DNA from: Henckelia pumila | Taxonomy: Eukaryota; Streptophyta; Magnoliopsida; Lamiales; Gesneriaceae | Direction of reading: 5' to 3' | NCBI RefSeq assembly: GCF_033568475.1 | Contig: NC_133120.1 | Location: 92,894,151 to 92,958,150, forward strand | DNA: 64,000 nt | Part shown: positions 23,576 to 36,006 of the stretch, piece by piece | How positions within the stretch are numbered: position 1 is the stretch's first letter | Layout: each line of letters starts with the position of its first letter | Notes under the pieces: generated by a model | Database searches by the model: none | What the model saw: the letters and a program-made list of their open reading frames with translations, nothing else | Told to the model about the DNA's origin: nothing | Made by a program: the position numbers and the translations under genes

Positions 23576-26264
23576 TTAATCGATGCTTCCTCTAAGAAAT
23601 GCAAGTCTAGCCACAAAATCATCGTATTCCGGCAGCTTCGGATGCACATGCCCCTGAGCATGATCCTTTGCTTTTAAAATTTCAGGTTCGAAGGAGGATG
23701 CTCGAGTATGAACCTTTGGTGTTTCGGCTGGACGCAACAATGTTTCACAAGGAAGAGATGTGGTTCGGTTTGGACCGTCTCTGCTTCTCTTTGTGGCATC
23801 GCTGGTATCTGCTGGAGAAAGATTTGAGATCAGTTTGCTAGTGTCTTGAGGTCCCTTTTTCTTGCTGTAGTGCAAAAGTAGCTTGTCCATCGTCTTCTCG
23901 TCGTCTTGGTTGTACTTGTTACAACCCTCGTCTAAGAACTTCAAGATTCTTCGACCTTCTCCTACATTATCTTTGTTTTCCTTCAAATGGTCTCTTTTAC
24001 CTGCTGCGTTGCCAGTTTTTTCATGTATCGTTGGAGGCTTCACATGTCTCGTCCTAACTGATTTCGGAACTAGCTTAGCCTGTCCAACCAAACCAGTCCG
24101 GTCGTCGTCTTTTTGCTCATCACTCGTGGAGTATGTGTACTCCGACAAATGGAAGTTCTTTTGGCTAACTTCATGTTTGATATGGTCAGGAACAGAAGTA
24201 CACTTAAGATCTGTGTTTTCATGTTCCTCTACCTTCAAAACTACTCTTTTTACAGACTCTGATCCATTTGCTTTCTTGCTTCTTGCTTCTGTATCCACTT
24301 GAATGTCCCTAACAGGATGACCTTCATTCGACTTCTTCAGCATTAGAGGAACGTTGCTGTCTCTAGGATATACAGTATCTTCCCTTTGCAGCGAAACTTT
24401 GTCTTCGATCTTCTTGGCTTCCTCGTGTCCGTAATTTGAGTGGCCATTTCTCCTTTTAGGAACATCAACTTCTCTCGGGTTCTTACGTTCATGTTCTGGG
24501 CCACTAGGGCCTGTTTTTTCAACCGAATTGTTTGTGTTCTCATCTTGTAAGCTGTGTTTATCGTCCATTCTTTTCGCACCAAAACTCTGCATACAAAAAG
24601 GTTCAAGCTTAGAACAAAAGCAACTTTTTCTTGGGAGAATGGCTAATTGGCTATGACCACCCAGAATAGACCCAGGTTTTGATTTGTCATTCTCCTCTTT
24701 TGACATCTAAATATACTCGTCACCAGAAAAATATTATAAACAATTTTTTTAAAAGAACTTGGCATTAATAAACCAGACCAAGTAATTTCATTTACTCTGT
24801 TAAAAAAGAACTTCAAACATTAGCGTTTCGTTTTTTGATATGATTATGAAAAGATCGAGAGAGTAATGCGATTGTAAACACTCATACCTTTTTGGTCGCG
24901 GGTTCATCGCGCAGCTTTCTTGTTTTTCAAATCTTTTGAATTCCACTGCAAGCCATACTCCAAAGCTATATCTTGCAACAATTGAAGCTTCATGCCTTTT
25001 GAAGGACTGCAGCCACCTGACTTCAACTTCTCTACAAACTACATAAAATATGACATAACACAGTTCGTCACAAGAAAAAACAAGATTGTTAAATCAATTA
25101 CAAACTGGCATATTATTGTGCTTCACAACAGTTACCTCTTTATTGGCATAAGAACTCATGGAATCACCGTAATTTTCCAGAAACAATGTCCTAAGATCTC
25201 GCAACTCTGGTAGATCAGCAAATCTTGCTGCAGCAAACATCAAAGAAGACACAGCTTCTTTGCACTCTTCGGGACATTCTCTGTGATGAATAAGACACAT
25301 TTGGTGCATATGAAATAAGATTTACTTATCTTCGGACACAAAAACAAGGACTTTATGATCATCTTCCACCTAGATTGTGGCAGCAAGAGAAGGGTTGTTT
25401 TTAAAATACAGCCATAGATGATATAACGTGCACTGGTCGTATCCCAGCAGGTTGTTTAAGGAAACCAAATTTCATACAATCTGAACTGAAACTATAAAGT
25501 TTTTTGTGTGGTGGCAATTCTACATCTAACATCCCTAATAAAAGCCTTTGTGGTAGATGTAATTTATCGATACTCCACGCATCTTAGGTACTTAGACATG
25601 GAAAGTATGTTCATTGTACCTCTGCTTATTCATGACGGCGAGATGATTCCGTACATGCAACGAAGATTGCTCGATGAATTCATAGCAACTAGAACGGTTC
25701 AGCTCGGCAAGAAGTCCATCTACCTGTTTTGACATGAATAAGATGTTCAGAAAATCTTCTACTATCAGATGAATTGGATAAAATTCTTGAAAAATTATAC
25801 TGAAATGAAGAAAAATTCAATGAATTTGATGACAGGAAATACTACAAAATCTTTAGAAATCGAAATGAACTCACTCTCTCATAGGCGTTGCTGTCTAATC
25901 CATTTTTCAGAAGATCAGCAACATCCTTCCTCATATAACTCAGCATTGAATTCCTCTTCTTCAGTATCATATCAATTCGAGCCCTTATCAGTTTAATGTC
26001 CGACTTGCTATTTCAAGAAATCCCACAAAAATAAACAACAAATTAAACCATAAAAAATGGAACGATCACCTACCAAAACAAACAGGGAGTTTCGCTTCCA
26101 TTTTGTTTTTTTCATCAAAATTTAATATTTTTTAGACCATAAATTTCGGCCAGAACACACAAATTTGGCACATTCTACTGAATTTCCGAACGGGCATCGC
26201 TTATGAAATATGATTAATCCTACCTTTTGGTGTAGAACTTGCTTTTTAACAGCCCCTCAAACAT
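23576..26264 (-). CDS. IST1-like ESCRT/Vps4 regulator, six exons, frame interrupted before the last exon
   Basis: IST1-domain protein, the family that binds ESCRT-III and regulates Vps4 in multivesicular-body sorting. Exons are 26264-26224 (MFEGLLKSKFYTK), 26007-25875, 25723-25620, 25280-25136, 25038-24888 and 24706-23576, all with GT..AG borders. The IST1 domain fills exons 1-5, with motifs SDIKLIRARIDMILKKRNS, RECPEECKEAVSSLMFAAAR and FADLPELRDLRTLF. Exon 6 adds 376 residues of charged, probably disordered tail ending VARLAFLRGSID. Oddity: in exon 5 the frame set by FVEKLKSGGCSPSKGMK meets TGA after KNKKAAR. A one-base shift there would read DEPATKK straight into exon 6, and exon 5 is 151 nt where a multiple of three is needed. 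This is either a base-call/assembly error, a real frameshift leaving a protein of about 185 aa, or an unseen splice alternative. Confidence 0.8.
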
Positions 26265-27043
26265 TTTTCTGCTGTGTAAGGGGGTGTTGTGTCGGATATT
26301 TGGATTTGTCCAAGAAAAGTTTCAAACTTTGACTGTAAATCACTGTCGGATATTACAGTTAAGGAAAGAAGATGATTTCGATAAAGAAATACAAAGAAAG
26401 AAGATCCAGATTCAGGATTATGGATTGGAAAGAAAATAACGATTTGAATAAACCAGCTGCATTTCACTGAGGAAACGAAGCCAAGGTAAAACTTTTGGAT
26501 AAAGATTACGAGCCCTCTTTATCTTATCTTATCTTAGTAAATAAATGTAAAGGGTACTCAAATCCCCATTATGAGCTGCATTTGGAGAGGAAATAAATAA
26601 ACAAAACGGAAATCCAGGTAAGGATTCTCGAAAGGGAGATTAAAATTAGAACACGGTTTCAATTAAATGAGCATCCATTTATTAAAGAACTGGAAGAAGA
26701 ACAAGAACAAGAACTGCATTTAATTAGGAAACAGAAAGAGGGAAGGATTCTTAATTATGGAAAAGTCCAAGAGGGAATTTGGAAGAAGTCTTTTGCTGGA
26801 AATTCAGCCCGCCATTAAAGAACTTTGGAAGAAGTGAAGATGACGAATGATTCAAAGCGGCTGAAGCCGAGAGATGACAGGCTGGGATAAACTACACGAC
26901 AACGAATCCGTTATCATTCCCATGTTCCGTGTTTCGTCTTGTACCGTGTTCGGTGTTTATAGTCCGCATAAATGTAGGCAAACAATCCTCAGCTTGTATG
27001 CCCAAAATATTTATATAAAAAAAAAAACAAAAAAAAAAACAAA
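26265..27043. other. 5' region of the IST1-like gene
   Basis: Likely 5' UTR and promoter, AT-rich. Three loosely similar pieces occur near 26456, 26575 and 26715 (gctgcatttcactgaggaaac, gctgcatttggagaggaaat, actgcatttaattaggaaac), hinting at an old degenerate repeat. No gene is supported. Confidence 0.4.
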
Positions 27044-27051
27044 CAAAAAAT

Positions 27052-27984
27052 TAGACCTGGCCGAGGGTCCGGGTCTGACCCGCTGGGTCCGGGTCGGCAA
27101 TAGGCCGACCCTTAACCGGTCCGCCCGTGGCCGATTCCGGTCCGGGTCCCGGAACTGCCGGTCCAGGTTCGGTTTGATCCTTGTTTTTTAAAAAATAATA
27201 ATAATAAAAAAACTTGTAAAATTAAACTTTAAAAATTCTATCAAATATTTCATTATCTCAATAAAAAGATAATACATATATTAAATAAAAATATATTATA
27301 TTTTAATTTTTAACATCTTATAATATTACATTTATTTAATAAAAAATATATAGCATTTCAACTTTCAACATTGTATATTAAAAACTCTATCTAGTTTAAT
27401 AAAAAATATATATATCTTTATTAAATAAAAAATATATTGCATTTCAACTTTTCACAACTTATATTAAAAATTATATATATCAATAAAAAATTTATTATAT
27501 TTATTCAATAAAAATATATATTATATTTCAACATCTTATATTAAAAACTCTATTTATCTCAATTAAAAACTCTATTTATTTCAATAAAAAATATATTACA
27601 TTTAAACTTTAAACATCTTGTATAAAAAATATTATTACATTTAATTATATTCAATCACAAAATATTAACAAATTAACACTTGGCCTAGTGGCAAGAATGA
27701 AGACCCAAAATCATTTGGTTTTGGGTTCAAATCTCACCCATGTATGAATATCAAATATATATTATTTAAAATAAAATTAAAATATTATTTTAAAAAGATA
27801 AATCCGCTGGGTCAACCTGGCGAACCCGGAGGGTCGGACCCGTCGGGTTGAACCGGCCAACCCGCCGGGTCGGCGATTTTCCAAAGGGAAAACGGGGCCG
27901 GACCGCCGGTTTCGGGTTGGACCCGTTGACCACGGGCCGGTTCCGGTCCAGGTCCAGGTCCAACCCGGCCCTTGGCCAGGTCTA
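27052..27984. mobile_element. Non-autonomous hAT-like DNA transposon, 933 bp
   Basis: The ends are inverted: the left end starts tagacctggccgagggtccg, and the right end in inverse complement starts tagacctggccaagggccgg. A perfect 8-bp target duplication CAAAAAAT flanks it at 27044-27051 and 27985-27992. GC-rich subterminal regions of roughly 130 and 190 bp carry many copies of gggtc/cgggt motifs in both directions, typical of hAT transposase-binding regions. The core is AT-rich with no transposase. The superfamily call rests on the 8-bp duplication and end sequence. Confidence 0.85.
27679..27760 (+). repeat. tRNA-derived SINE-like promoter fragment inside the hAT element
   Basis: TGGCCTAGTGG (27681-27691) fits the RNA polymerase III A box, and GGTTCAAATCT (27724-27734) fits the B box except at two bases. 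The spacing of about 32 bp between boxes is right for a tRNA-derived SINE head. The surrounding sequence is AT-rich, and I cannot define SINE ends. Confidence 0.5.
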
Positions 27985-27992
27985 CAAAAAAT

Positions 27993-28340
27993 GTTTGAGC
28001 TTGTTTTTTTTTCCATAAATATTGTCCGTCTCGATATCTCGTTCTAGATTTATGATCTTGATATTAATTAGACTGTAAGTTATCGACATATGTATTTTTA
28101 TTTTATTTTTTACATAAAATCTTGCACGAGGTTATGTCAAGTATCAATTTAATTAGATGAATTTTCAACTAGACATCAGTCATAAAGAATATTAATTTTT
28201 ATGTCAAAAGTATTGATTTTGATTGCATATATATATTAAATGGATCTTTCTCTCAAGTATAAAGTGTTCGATATATTATTTTTTATTATAGATATGTATC
28301 GGGTTAACCCTCTCATGTATATAAATTTGTGAGACAATTT

Positions 28341-28379
<39 letters not shown>

Positions 28380-28769
28380 ATTATTGTATAAAATATTTAA
28401 ATACTTTATAAAATTTTAAACTATCAAAAATGTTTTTGCAAAATTTTAGTAATTAGCTATAGTATTTATACAAGTAAGAATTTATTTTTTCATTTTAGAA
28501 CAATATGAGTATTTACTTATTTTTATTATAGATGATATTTTATTTTATAAACACGTCATCAAGATAGTTATTATTTTGTCGTCACGAGACACGAATTGGT
28601 GATTACGTGTACATATTTGAGGGTTTTTTTATAAATAACTTTAAAAATATTTTTTAGAAAAAATACTAGTTTGAATAGTGGAGTTTTGTTCTGTTTTTGA
28701 TTTTTTTTTTTTTCAATTTACAATGATGTTCTTTATTTAATAAATTTAGATACGAGGTCATATATCAAA
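27993..28769. other. AT-rich spacer left of the nested retroelement block
   Basis: Non-coding AT-rich DNA with a TA microsatellite at about 28350-28376. No gene or clear element is seen. Confidence 0.5.
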
Positions 28770-28774
28770 CATGC

Positions 28775-29441
28775 TGATACCCTATGAGTAGGCCCATCAA
28801 GTGCTTAGACCCAATGAAGGCACATAACCAAAGACTAAGGTCTGAGTCTCATGTTTAGAGGTAGGGCTGGCTCGTCAGGGGATTATGGAAGAAGATGTAT
28901 GTTGGCTCCTAAGGGATGAAGGATAGCCCCGTCCAGTTGGACCTTAGACGTGAGGTCTCTAAGGTAAGTCGAAAGCTTATGGCAATTTGAAAGGGAGGTG
29001 TGAAAGAGTATATGAAGGCAGCGGAGGAGAGGCTCGCCTAGGGTGGGCGAGCCTCAGGGTGGGTGCCCCCTAAGGCGGGCGACCCCTAGGCTGGACAAGC
29101 TTGGTTTTGTGCTTTGAGTTGTCTTTGGAGGGCGAGCTCTAAGAGAGAGGCGCGTGAGCTACACGCTCATGGTCCCCTACAAAGTGTTCGTGGTCCCCTA
29201 CTTTGCCTCCTATAAATACGGGTTTGCTCCTTCCATTTAATTCAATTCACTTTCATTTTGAGGGGCGCCTAAACTCCTCTTTTTCTTATTCGTTCACGTC
29301 TCTGACTTGAGCGTCGGAGGGGCTATGCCGGGATACCCTCCCGGCCCCTTCTAACATTATTTTCTTGATTTCAGGTTCATCTCTAGACTCGAGGCTTTGG
29401 GCTTGAGTGGGATCCGGAACATCAAATTTTAGTGAGTATCA
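28775..29441 (+). repeat. Left LTR of the Tat element
   Basis: 667 bp, begins tgataccc and ends gagtatca. It contains a TATA-like tataaata at about 29211-29218, which may mark the LTR promoter. It matches the right LTR along its whole length. Confidence 0.93.
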
Positions 29442-29482
29442 ATTGGCGCCGTCTGTGGGAAACTTTGAGTTGAGACGTAGAG

Positions 29483-30275
29483 ATGGTTGGAAGGAGAGGG
29501 AGTAGAAGAGCTCACACCACCTTATCTCGCCTAGGGCCGATGCAGGAGGAGCCTCCGCCTAGGAATACGGTGGGAAGTATGACCTTGGAAGAGTTGGGCC
29601 AATTTATTACTAAGGTTGTGGGAGAGGCCTTGAAGAAGAATCAGGAAGTCTCGCAAGGTCAAGGTCGTGAGCAGGAGCAAGAACGAGAGCAAGAGAAAGA
29701 GCAGGAGCAAGAACAAGAGCAAGTGCAAGTGCCAAGAAAGGATGAAATGGCTCAGCGAAGTCAGGTAGGGGGAACCCTACCCCCTCCAAGCATGAATGAC
29801 CAAGAGAAAGAGAAAATGTGGAAAGAGATAAGGATGTTGAGACAACAACTTGGGAGCAAGGGTTCAGCTCTTAGGAAAAAAAGTCCATTTTCCCTTGCAG
29901 TTTTGGAGGAAGAACTTCTAGCTAGTTTCAGAAAGCCAAGCGTGGGAGAGTATGATGGAAGTACAGACCCGGAGGAGCATATGGGAAGGTTCGATAACGC
30001 CGCCCTATTGCACCAATACTCCGATGGTATAAAGTGTCGAGTATTCTTGAGCACGCTGGTAAAGTCCGCCCAATAATGGTTTAACATGTTAAAGCCCGGG
30101 TCCATAAGGTCTTTCGAGGATTTTTGCGTGGCCTTTATGCATCAGTTTGCTAGTAGCAAGAAATACCAAAAGAACTACTTGAGTTTATTTGTGATGAAGC
30201 AACATGATCAGGAAAATTTAAGGGAATTTATCCAACGCTTTAATGGTGCAGCTTTGGAAGTGCCGACTGCTACTT
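29483..30275 (+). mobile_element. gag region of the Tat element (fossil, part)
   Basis: This is the gag part lying just inside the left LTR. It shows a Gln/Glu-rich low-complexity stretch and then a retrotransposon gag core (AALLHQYSDGIKCRVFLSTL, QFASSKKYQKNYLSLFVMKQ). It is interrupted by the nested tandem array and is not functional as it stands. Confidence 0.8.
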
Positions 30276-30965
30276 CTTCATGCTCTGGCTCAGTTACTTC
30301 ACTCAATTGGCAGATATCCAAAATTGGTTCTCTAATAAGCGCAATCTGTTCATCCAAAAGACTTATGCGGCTTTCTAAAAACTAATTTGTCTCTGTCTGT
30401 TGCCGCAAAAAATTCTCCAACTGAGCCACATAATCTTCGGAACGCCCTATACACTCTTCTTGATGCTCTGGTGGTTGGTTCGTAAAATTTTTAGAGTTGA
30501 TATCTGGAGGATATTGGTGACTCCAACCCTGCAGTGAAGGATCACAATGCCAATGGTAGTCAAAATCTGCCATATCGTTCAACAAGTGCATCGCACTGTC
30601 TTCATCTCTTCTAAACAATTGACTGCCAGTGGCCAGAGCTCCAGAATCTACCCAACTTCTTGTAATCTCATCCAAACCACCATAAAAAATTTTAGTGAGG
30701 GTGTAAGTCGAAAACTGATGGCATTGAAATCTGTTCGCCAAATCATTGAATCTCCCCCAAGCAGCATAGAAAGGCTCCAAGTATTGTTGGCCAAATCTTG
30801 TGAACACCTGTCGATGGTCCATCTCCAAGTACCTCACAAGCAAAAGAGAATAAAATTAAAATTAAAATAAATAATTAAACAAATGCAAGAAAAAAAAATC
30901 TAGTCTTAAGCAAATAATCTATCCTAATATTAACTAAACAGTCCCCGGCAACGGCGCCAAAAACT

Positions 30966-32324
30966 TGACCGGCTAAATCGGTGTGATATAAATCTACTGG
31001 CAAGCGTACCAGGTCAAGTAATAGTAAAGTGGACAGAGAGTCCAAGTATCGATCCCACAGGGACTGCAGTCAATTCTCAAGAATTAATTATTTTACTTAA
31101 TCTAGACAAAATAATAGAAGAATTTTGAATTAAATAAAATAAGAATATAAAATAAAAATTGCTTAAGAAATACGAATAAAACTAACTAAATATAAAAATA
31201 ATTAAAATAAATACAACCAAGACACACGTAGGTACCGAACAAATCTTGTAACATGTAGTCGATTCAGGACTCAGAAATCTTAATTCACGGGAATTCTCCT
31301 AATTTGTTCAAAGGACTATTTCTAGAACAATCAAACCTATTCAAATATTGATGAACTAATCTTTCGTAATTCTAATCAAATTTGAATGCATTAAATATTT
31401 GTGAAAATTCAGTTAACACCCAAACCGCACACTGAAATCGAATTCTATTTCTAGTCGATTTTACAATATGTTAATTATTAGAGTGATCAAAATCAATATC
31501 TCCTCTGTCGACTTGGAATCGATTAACATGCAAGCAAACAGTTGATCAGACTATTCACAAGATAAATATAAATCTAACAATCAATAAAATAAAATCAACT
31601 CTGAAAAATCCCAAACAAACATTTAAGTTTTCTACATGAATTTGTTCGGCCCAATCACGCCGTCTTGGTTGAAAATAAACTACTCAATAATTAAAAATAA
31701 TAATTCAAAAATAAAAATAAAAAGAAGAAAATAAAGAAGAAATCTTCTCTCCCAAGCCTTGTAGCCGCCTTCTCTGTGTTGTGCGCGTTCTGGAACTTCG
31801 GAACCCACAAAAATATGTTATATCTTGTATATATATGGTCCGGAACGCCTACCAGTTAATTTCCTTCACAAAATAGGACTTTTCGTAGCACATATAACCC
31901 TCGAACACGCGCGCGCATGGCATAGGCCTCGCACGCGCGCAGCACATAAAAACAGAAGGCTGGACACGAAACTCGCGCGCGCGCAGTACAAAAATTCTGC
32001 ACGAAGCGACGATTTTAAAAAATTCATATCTCAAGATCTAGCCGTCGGATTGAGCTGAAATTTGGACAGAAGCTTTCAAACATCTTGAACTTTAATCTGA
32101 ATGGTGGAGATCGGATTTGGAAGTATTTAAAATTAAATTTGAATTTTTGAAAAAAGCTGATCCGTAATTCACTCTTCAAAAAACTATTTTCCTACAAAAT
32201 CAACCCAAGGAGTGAAATACACACACATGCACTAAAACACATAAAAACACATAAAAATAATATGAATGCACACAAAATAGACATAAAAATAACATGAAAT
32301 AATGCATACAAAATGCACTTATCA
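30966..32324 (-). repeat. LTR copy 1 of the tandem array
   Basis: 1,359 bp. On the minus strand it begins tgataagtgc and ends with TG...CA-type borders (gccggtca). It is followed by the primer-binding site on its left in this window. It differs from copies 2 and 3 at scattered sites. Confidence 0.85.
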
Positions 32325-33591
32325 ACACCCCCATACTTAACTCTTGCTCGCCCTCGAGCAAGACATGCAAAAACAAAATGCAAACAAAAACATAAGTAAG
32401 GACGATTCATAAATGTGCAAAGCCTCTGAGAAGTTTAATCACAAAACAAAAAACACAGACATGCTCTCAACTTTTCATAATACACATTCGGTTTAACGTG
32501 AACGTGTGTGTGTGAAATGTCATTCCAGTTTCATGCAACTTAGACCGAATTCGTCTCAAATCTGCTTAGCGACCTGTGACAAATTAGTGCAAGTTTCACT
32601 TTTTTAAGTGCACATTCCTTCCAACGACCTCTAGACAAACCCACCTCCCTTGAGATAATAAATTACACACCTCCGGATTTTGCACCCGGTATTGCTTTAG
32701 CCCCAATAATTACCCGCTGACTTAGCTATAACTGGCTAGGATACGAAAAATCATTCTATTTTTTCTTTTTAATCCCCTCGTCTATAGCCCGGATGGAGCA
32801 TCAATCCCATTTAATCCGCATACTTAGCCTTAAATTTAATGTTTTTTTTTAGGATTTTAATCCTTTCAAGGCCCGGATGGAATTGAATAATTTTTTTCCC
32901 TCTAGGTGCGCCCAAGATCATAAGTGTCTTACTAGAGCCTCATCAAAATTCATAAAACACAATCAAGATCCACAAATCACCTATTGCCGTGCAATGGTCA
33001 AACAGATAGAAACTTCATCAAATCTTTCGCTACAATTCACTGGTCTAACATTAGTGCTTAAAAATATTCACGGTTCAACCTACAGTTTCTCATGTCCAGT
33101 CAAGAGCAAATTTTTTTCAAAAATCCATTTTTTTCAAATAAACTTCATCATCATTGGCTATTATGATTCATCCTACTCATAACAATGCAAACACCAACAA
33201 AAATAAACTGTATGCAAAGAAATACGAAACACGACAGATGCAACACAAACACATAGACAATGCAATACTAGTCTACCCTCTCATACTTATCCAAAGCATT
33301 GTCCTCAATGCTTCAGAACAATGAACAAAATGCATAAAAAACCGACAAATGCAAAGACAAACAAAAACACAATGAGAACAAAAATAACACTCCCCTGGTT
33401 TTCGATGCATCATCTTCCTTCTTGATAGTATCAGCTGGGACAAAAGCAACAAACTGTGTATATCGGCAGGCACGACCAACTGGCATGGGAAAGAAACAAA
33501 AATAAAAAAAAAACAAAAAAAACCAAAAATAAAATAAAAAGCAAAAAGAAAGAACACTGGGTTGCCTCCCAGTCAGCGCTAAATTTATAGT

Positions 33592-34524
33592 CTAATGCCC
33601 GACTATGCAGAAGCAACCATCAAAGAGCGGCTGCCGCCCATAGTAAGAATCATACAACTCTACGTATGGGTCTTGATTTCCTTCGCCCTCAAGCTTGGCG
33701 TGATATATACTTTGTAAGCTCGTCGGTCCAACAACACTTGTTCTGAAATTTTTCTTTTGGAAGGAGACTTTGAATCTAGGCTGAAGGTCATAGAGGATGG
33801 AATACTGTGGGATTGGCGTCAATGACAAGAAAGTATCTTCTAACGGTGTACATGGAACGACCACTGACGAGGTAAAATCTCTCTCCTTGAATGGTTCTTC
33901 CTCCTCCACTATCATGTTTGGCTCATCCTCACAAGAAGATTCCTCAAAAATGATTTCTTCATGCTCTGGCTCAGTTACTTCACTCAATTGGCAGATATCC
34001 AAAATTGGTTCTCTAATAAGCGCAATCTGTTCATCCAAAATACTTATGCGGCTTTCTAAAAATTAATTTGTCTCTGTCTGTTGCCGCAAAAAATTCTCCA
34101 ACTGAGCCACATAATCTTCGGAACGCCCTATACACTCTTCTTGATGCTCTGGTGGTTGGTTCGCAAAATTTTTAGAGTTGATATCTGGAGGATATTGGTG
34201 ACTCCAACCCTGCAGTGAAGGATCACAATGCCAATGGTAGTCAAAATCTGCCATATCGTTCAACAAGTGCATCGCACTGTCTTCATCTCTTCTAAACAAT
34301 TGACTGCCAGTGGCCAGAGCTCCAGAATCTACCCAACTTCTTGTAATCTCATCCAAACCATCATAAAAAATTTTAGTGAGGGTGTAAGTCGAAAACTGAT
34401 GGCATTGAAATCTGTTCGCCAAATCATTGAATCTCCCCCAAGCAGCATAGAAAGGCTCCAAGTATTGTTGGCCGAATCTTGTGAACACCTGTCGATGGTC
34501 CATCTCCAAGTACCTCACAAGCAA
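33592..34524 (-). mobile_element. gag-like region of the array element (fossil, part)
   Basis: This is a representative internal coding region; nearly identical counterparts lie at about 37273-38205 and, in part, 30382-30843. Residues such as YAAWGRFNDLANRFQCHQF and KIFYGGLDEITRSWVDSGA match the retrotransposon gag fold of gypsy elements. A Glu-rich segment follows. There is no protease, RT or integrase. Confidence 0.7.
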
Positions 34525-34647
34525 AAGAGAATAAAATTAAAATTAAAATAAATAATTAAACAAATGCAAAAAAAAAAAAATCTAGTCTCAAGCAAATAAT
34601 CTATCCTAATATTAACTAAACAGTCCCCGGCAACGGCGCCAAAAACT

Positions 34648-36006
34648 TGACCGGCTAAATCGGTGTGATATAAATCTACTGGCAAGCGTACCAGGTCAAG
34701 TAATAGTAAAGTGGACAGAGAGTCCAAGTATCGATCCCACATGGACTGCAGTCAATTCTCAAGAATTAATTATTTTACTTAATCTAGACAAAATAATAGA
34801 AGGATTTTGAATTAAATAAAATAAGAATATAAAATAAAAACTGCTTAAGAAATACGAATAAAAATAACTAAAGATAAAAATAATTAAAATAAATACAACC
34901 AAGACACACGTAGGTACCGAACAAATCTTGTAACATGTAGTCGATTCAGGACTCAGAAATCTTAATTCACGGGAATTCTCCTAATTTGTTCAAAGGACTA
35001 TTTCTAGAACAATCAAACCTATTCAAATATTGATGAACTAATCTTTCATAATTCTAATCAAATTTGAATGCATTAAATATTTGTGAAAATTCAGTTTACA
35101 CCCAAACCGCACACTGAAACCGAATTCTATTTCTAGTCAATTTTACAATATGTTAATTATCAGAGTGATCAAAATCAATACCTCCTCTGTCGACTTGGAA
35201 TCGATTAACATGCAAGCAAACAGTTGATCAGACTATTCACAAGATAAATATAAATCTAACAATCAATAAAATAAAATCAACTCTGAAAAATCCCAAACAA
35301 ACATCCAAGTTTTCTACATGAATTTGTTCGGCCCAATCACGCCGTCTTGGTTGAAAATAAACTACTCAATAATTAAAAATAATAATTCAAAAAAAAAAAT
35401 AAAAAGAAGAAAAGAAAGAAGAAATCTTCTCTCCCAAGCCTTGTAGCCGCCTCCTCTGTGTTGTGCGCGTTCTGGAACTTCGGAACCCACAAAAATATGT
35501 TATATCTTGTATATATATGGTCCGAAACGCCTACCAGTTAATTTCCTTCACAAAATAGGACTTTTCGTAGCACATATGACCCCCAAACACACGCGCACGC
35601 GTGGCATAGGCCTCGCACGCGCGCAGCACATAAAAACAGAAGGCTGGACACGAAACTCGCGCGCGCAGTACAAAAATTCTGCACCAAGCGACGATTTTCA
35701 AAAATTCATATCTCAAGATCTAGCCGTCGGATTGAGCTGAAATTTGGACAGAAGCTTCCAAACATCTTGAAATTTAATATGAACGGTAGAGATCGGATTT
35801 GGAGCTATTTAAAATTAAATTTGAATTTTTGAAAAAAGCTGATCCGTAATTCACTCTTCAAAAAACTATTTTCCTACAAAATCAACCCAAGGAGTGAAAT
35901 ACACACACATGCACTAAAACACATAAAAACACATAAAAATAATATGAATGCACACAAAATAGACATAAAAATAACATGAAATAATGCATACAAAATGCAC
36001 TTATCA
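34648..36006 (-). repeat. LTR copy 2 of the tandem array
   Basis: 1,359 bp, with the same borders as copy 1. It sits between two internal regions, so it serves as the shared LTR of a tandem. Confidence 0.85.

Noticed and set aside
27777-28016. 79-codon minus-strand ORF
   Set aside because: It lies in the GC-rich subterminal repeats of the hAT-like element; the Gly/Pro/Thr pattern is compositional.
31825-33182. Plus-strand ORFs of 77 and 101 codons repeated in the tandem array
   Set aside because: They are antisense to the gag-only element, partly within LTRs, and recur with the 3,681-bp period; no protein family is visible.
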